From Lingula anatina (Eukaryota > Brachiopoda > Lingulata > Lingulida > Lingulidae), in assembly GCF_001039355.2 (NCBI RefSeq), contig NW_019776034.1, forward strand, positions 81,520 through 102,756: a stretch of 21,237 bases of DNA, read 5' to 3'. The notes under the pieces are model-generated. The model was given only the letters and a program-made list of their open reading frames with translations. It made no database searches and was not told the DNA's origin. Shown piece by piece: positions 17,526-21,237 of this stretch. Numbering within the stretch: position 1 is the first letter of the stretch; the number at the start of each line of letters is the position of its first letter. The position numbers were made by a program, and so were the translations under genes.

Positions 17526-19950
17526 ATGGATGAATCAGAATCAGCAGCATCTAAGCCAAATGTGGTATCACAGTTCTTTAAAAGACTTGGAGATGTGAGT
17601 ACTGAACACCTGAAACTTTCCATATTATATAGTACATAACCAAGTAGGGGTGTTTTATGTTGTGAAATAAGTGGTAAAAGTGGCACACTGAAGAGAATAA
17701 TAAATGGTGAAGTGAATGGTTGAAAGGTCATGTCTTGTAGCCTGAAGTCAAATTACATTTATCATGAGTGATTTATTTTGTGAAAGGTATGAATACATCT
17801 TATAAATTGTATATCTATATTTAGTATTGTGAATATATTCATCTATTTATTTTAGGCTCCAAATAAAGAATTGAATTCATTTGAAAAAAAAATCACGCGG
17901 TTGTGGATTAAGAAATAGGGAATTTTTGCTGCACTGGTATTTGAGAAAATATGAATATTTTTGTTTTGTTTTGTTTTGTTTTTCTTAAGTGACCAAATTA
18001 GTTTTTCTTTCAGATATATCAAAAATGTTTGGATAATTTAACCCCCCACACAGCAGTTAGATGGGCTGCGACGTCTTTAATAGCTGTACTGTATGGCTTA
18101 AGGGTATTTCTTTTAAAGGTATGTCTATAATTTCAAATAATTATGAAATTCTTCCCAGGGGTAATGTTTAAAGAGAGGGCAGGAGCATTTTACTTATGTG
18201 TGTCAAAATTTTATAGTTATTTATTGCTGCTGCTGTGTAAAAGACGCGAGTTCACAAGGTTTTCAGGAAAAGTTAAGAAAATATCTGATTTTGATTGAGT
18301 TTTTAATAATTTTTGTCACCAAAATGGTGATATTTTTTAAGAAAACTGTACGGATAAGTCATTTAGGTATTTGAAATCCTAGTGCTATCCTAGGCTGCGC
18401 CTTAAATGAGTGAAATATCATGTTGGTTGCAAATAATAATAATAATAAAGGAAACAACTAAAGATGAACGGTACTTTAACCCATGTTTTATTTGTTTATA
18501 TTTTAGGGTTGGTACATAGTTACATATGCACTGGGCATTTATTTGCTGAATTTATTCATAGCATTCCTCACACCCAAGATGGACCCTGTGATGCAAGAAG
18601 ACATAGGTAGGGCTGTCTTGAATTGAGTCACCACCTACAGTGTAAATATGAGAAAACTGTAAAGAGTGTTGATGGTGATGATGCTACTGCGTAATTTTTG
18701 TTATGGATGATAAATTAGGCGATGTTATTTTAAGAAAGTTAAACAAAACATTTAAATTGTGCAATGTAAATTATATTAAAGAGCTGGCCAAAAAATTCCA
18801 CTTAATTATTTTTATCACTTTATTAATTTTCTTTTTTTTTTTTCAGATGCAGAGGATGGACCATCGTTACCCACCAGAGCAAGTGAGGAGTTTAGACCAT
18901 TTATACGAAGACTGCCAGAATTTAAATTTTGGTAGGTTTTCATCTGTTAGGTCTTTCTTGATATTATTGTTTGACTCTATATCACCTTGCTGGGGTAGCG
19001 CTAACACTCGCCAATTTAGCCAAATGCTAAAACTGACTGAAATTGGCTAAACAAAAAGGGCTTGATTTGACTTATTTTAGTCAAATTTAAACCATTTGGA
19101 CATAAAAGTGATGAAAAGTAGTATTTTGGCTTAATGGAAAAATTGCTAGCTCCACCCCAGCCTTGCCTTTGTTCTTCTCTGTTTTTTCCTTTTCTTCCTT
19201 TCAATTTTTTCTTTCTCTCTCTTTCAGTTCTGTCAACACCGTCAATTAATTTCTTGTAATATTATTTCATCCTCTCATCCAAGTGTTTCACTGTCATTAG
19301 ATAACTGCTTTGACTGTTTTGTTTGTTCGTTCTTCGAGTATTAAAAAGAAATCAAACAATCTATGAACCAGTAATCATGTGATGGTTTTGTTTCAGGCAT
19401 TCTGCAACAAAAGCTTTTTTGATAGCCATGTTTTGTACGTTCTTCGATGCACTGAATATCCCTGTATTCTGGCCTATACTTGTCATGTATTTCATCATCC
19501 TCTTCACAATTACCATGAAAAGACAAATAAAGGTAAGTCATTCACCGCTTCCAGTCTATACTGTATGACGTTTCTTAATTGCCTAGCTCTGTAAACTATA
19601 GAAAAGTAATTTTTTGATGCTTTAGTACTTTGTTATTTAAAATTGAGGTTGGTTTTTGCCAAATAATTAGATAATGAGGTATGGATTTTGTTTTTGTTTT
19701 TCTTTTTTTTTTTTTTTTTTTTTTTGGTAATTAGATCTTTGGATATAGATTTAAGCCCTGCCTATTTTCAGATTACTTGTGATTTGAAAGAGACTGCATC
19801 TCTTTGACTCGTTGTTTAAATATTATTTTATAATTAATAGCTTTATTCTTTGGCTCCTTTCAGCACATGATCAAGTATAGATACCTGCCGTTCACCCACG
19901 GAAAGACAGTCTACAAAGGCAAAGATGACAGCGGAAAAGTGGTTAGTTAG
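17526..19950 (+). CDS. RER1: RER1, Golgi-to-ER retrieval receptor, complete (193 aa, six coding exons)
   Basis: CDS exons: 17526-17594, 18014-18118, 18507-18606, 18847-18931, 19397-19532 and 19864-19950; every junction is GT-AG and every phase joins. The protein begins [11 protein letters not shown], then FFKRLGDIYQ, then TPHTAVRWA, close to RER1 proteins of about 196 aa. Hydrophobic segments fall at about 38-57, 59-80, 123-140 and 142-160, matching the four-span W-shaped topology. The block [21 protein letters not shown] and FWPILVMYF then [20 protein letters not shown] are family hallmarks. RER1 in the early Golgi captures escaped ER membrane proteins and unassembled subunits through transmembrane signals and returns them in COPI vesicles. 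The ATG has A at -3 (CCAATATGG) and sits 14 nt after the acceptor at 17511, so a non-coding first exon is expected. Its first two coding exons are duplicated 4.8 kb upstream. Identification is near certain. Confidence 0.97.
17956..17984. repeat. (TTTTG)n tract in RER1 intron
   Basis: Four TTTTG units just before the exon at 18014, replacing the (TA)n of the D1 homologue. Confidence 0.9.
19703..19725. repeat. Poly-T tract in last RER1 intron
   Basis: Homopolymer run within the intron 19533-19863; nothing else notable in this intron. Confidence 0.9.
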
Positions 19951-20713
19951 GAATAAATCCTACAAACTTTTGACTTTTTCTCTCTCTTTTGGGATTGGTG
20001 GAATAGTTTGCTATCAGTGCACCATCAGTGAATAGCCAGGAAGTTTGGAAAGTAACTGCTGTTTTTTATTTGGATGTCCACTGCATTTTGATGGACATTA
20101 AGCAATTAATATGACGCCATACTGATAGAATTAACTGGGCTCCAAATATTAAACAAACTTTTGGTGATTGCTGTATTTGCTTTTCTTTTGCTAAAGGTGA
20201 AGAAAAGAAAACGATCATCTTTTTATTCAGATATCACGGACAATGCATTAATACTAAATTGGGCTCATCATTGGCTAAATCAGACAATAAACTAAAACAG
20301 TGGAAAATGCAAAGAAAAATGTATACCATTGTACGTGAAGCATATCAAAGGTATTACGTTCTAGACCTTGTAGCAGGAAAAACAACTATTTTCTTAAGCA
20401 TTGGTGAATCCTAGATCAAATTTGACAGCATAATGACAAAAAATCTGCAAAATTAATTAAAAAGCAATGGGTTTTTATTCAGTATTGTACTAGTACTTCA
20501 TATTAGAATATACGAATATAATTATTATAGTCAGTGGCCAGCAGTTAATTGCAGCACAAATGAAAAATAAGTAAAGAAGCAGTTAAGTTGGAAGCATGGA
20601 GCAAGTGAAAATGTGCAAGAGGAAAGTTTAAAACAAGTAGGATGGTTTGAGAAAAAATAATCAGTTTTAACCTTTGACCACCCTGACTGCCTCAAGTAAT
20701 TGTACAGAACTAA
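19951..20713 (+). other. RER1: Probable RER1 3' UTR and downstream DNA
   Basis: AT-rich with no ORF of note. A canonical AATAAA at 20286-20291 is the first good candidate polyadenylation signal, giving a 3' UTR of about 0.35 kb. Longer 3' UTRs reaching the MITE at 20714 cannot be excluded. Confidence 0.5.
20286..20291 (+). terminator. RER1: Candidate RER1 polyadenylation signal
   Basis: AATAAA about 340 bp after the TAG stop codon. No transcript evidence. Confidence 0.4.
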
Positions 20714-20970
20714 GGGAGCATTCCCATCACCTTATCGTACTAGCTGGATCGATCTAACTGCTCGGGGGATTTTCGCTAAATTGCATTCAATTTAAGCAGT
20801 TTAAATGCCTGGAATGCCCCTTCTTAACTTAAAGTTCATGCTGTTGTTCATGTTGCTTTGCGAAGGGGCATGCCAGATAATTAAGTTGATTACATTGTGT
20901 GCATCTTAGCGAGAACAACTGCTGCTATAGATCGATCCTGTTAGTACAATAAGGTTATGGGAACACAGTC
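20714..20970. mobile_element. MITE copy h, PIF/Harbinger-like
   Basis: A 257-bp element starting GGGAGCATTCCCATCACC and ending GGGAACACAGTC, with perfect TAA duplications (20711-20713 and 20971-20973). Both ends carry a GTAC-containing block and GATCGATC, with inner complementary arms GGAATGCCCCTTC and GAAGGGGCATGCC. It links the two end types seen in this window (GGGnGCATTCCC and GACTGnGTTCCC). Confidence 0.85.
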
Positions 20971-20973
20971 TAA

Positions 20974-21203
20974 GGATAATGTACACAGACATCGAAGGGT
21001 TAAATATAAATACATATATTTTTGCTCCATATTTTATGGAAATATGCATGTAGAATGCAAGGAATATTTTATCATTACATTATGATTTATTGTGTAAGAT
21101 GTAAGCAGCTGATGATGCGTTTGTCTTTCTGCTTGGAAATGTTCCCATGTCAATATGTATAATATCATTCATGTAGGACATTGGCAATGTTTTTATTATT
21201 ATC

Positions 21204-21234
<31 letters not shown>

Positions 21235-21237
21235 TTT
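20974..21237. other. Non-coding right edge
   Basis: AT-rich DNA with nothing recognised; it ends in poly-T (21213-21237) cut by the window edge. Confidence 0.5.

Larger units (their letters stand above)
13549..18248 (+). repeat. Segmental duplication D2 (R units plus RER1 5' half)
   Basis: The colinear homologue of 9176-13415. It carries R units 4 and 5, lacks MITE e, and has the nested MITE block at 15839-16511. It then continues without a break into the remaining RER1 exons. Confidence 0.9.

Noticed and set aside
18703-19050. 115-codon plus-strand ORF
   Set aside because: Covers the RER1 exon 18847-18931 in the wrong frame plus intron sequence.

Overview
The window looks like nuclear DNA from a marine invertebrate animal, probably a deuterostome such as an echinoderm; this is an inference. 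The evidence is spliced genes with canonical GT-AG introns, AT-rich intergenic DNA full of (GT)n, (TA)n and (TC)n tracts, frequent GTAGGCCTAC-type words, many miniature inverted-repeat elements, a run of Ns, and an RER1 orthologue readable through six coding exons. There is no bacterial or organellar gene organisation.

Left edge (1-939, minus strand): the first two coding exons of a type II membrane protein whose lumenal part resembles the DUF229 family. About 3 kb of non-coding DNA follows, holding one MITE, a sequence gap whose two flanks are near-copies of each other (probably an assembly artefact), and long microsatellites.

Middle (3990-9175, plus strand): two tandem paralogous three-exon genes (4567-6289 and 7950-9113), each encoding a 93-residue secreted precursor. 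Each has a signal peptide, a short acidic spacer, a propeptide with the spacing of a vitamin K-dependent gamma-carboxylase recognition site (Phe, Ala six residues later, a hydrophobic residue four after that), an RRVRR furin-type site, and a cysteine-free 26-residue peptide rich in Glu and Arg. I read them as candidate Gla-peptide precursors. The pre-pro parts are conserved, whereas 9 of 26 mature residues differ. No named gene is recognised. This pair is the most interesting content of the window.

Right half (9176-21237, plus strand): a complete RER1 gene (CDS 17526-19950, 193 aa; a Golgi/ER retrieval receptor), preceded by a partial tandem duplicate. Segment D1 (about 9176-13415) and segment D2 (about 13549-18248) are copies of each other. 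D1 carries the RER1 promoter, 5' UTR exon and first two coding exons, then ends at an ambiguous base. D2 continues into the rest of the gene. The duplication could be real (alternative RER1 5' halves) or two haplotypes placed in series.

Throughout: a family of PIF/Harbinger-like MITEs (eight copies; TTA/TAA target duplications; AGATCGATC subterminal motif) has inserted repeatedly, once with three-level nesting (15839-16511). A roughly 0.65-1 kb non-coding unit ending in a (GT)n tract occurs five times between 6.7 and 15.2 kb and may have mediated the duplications.
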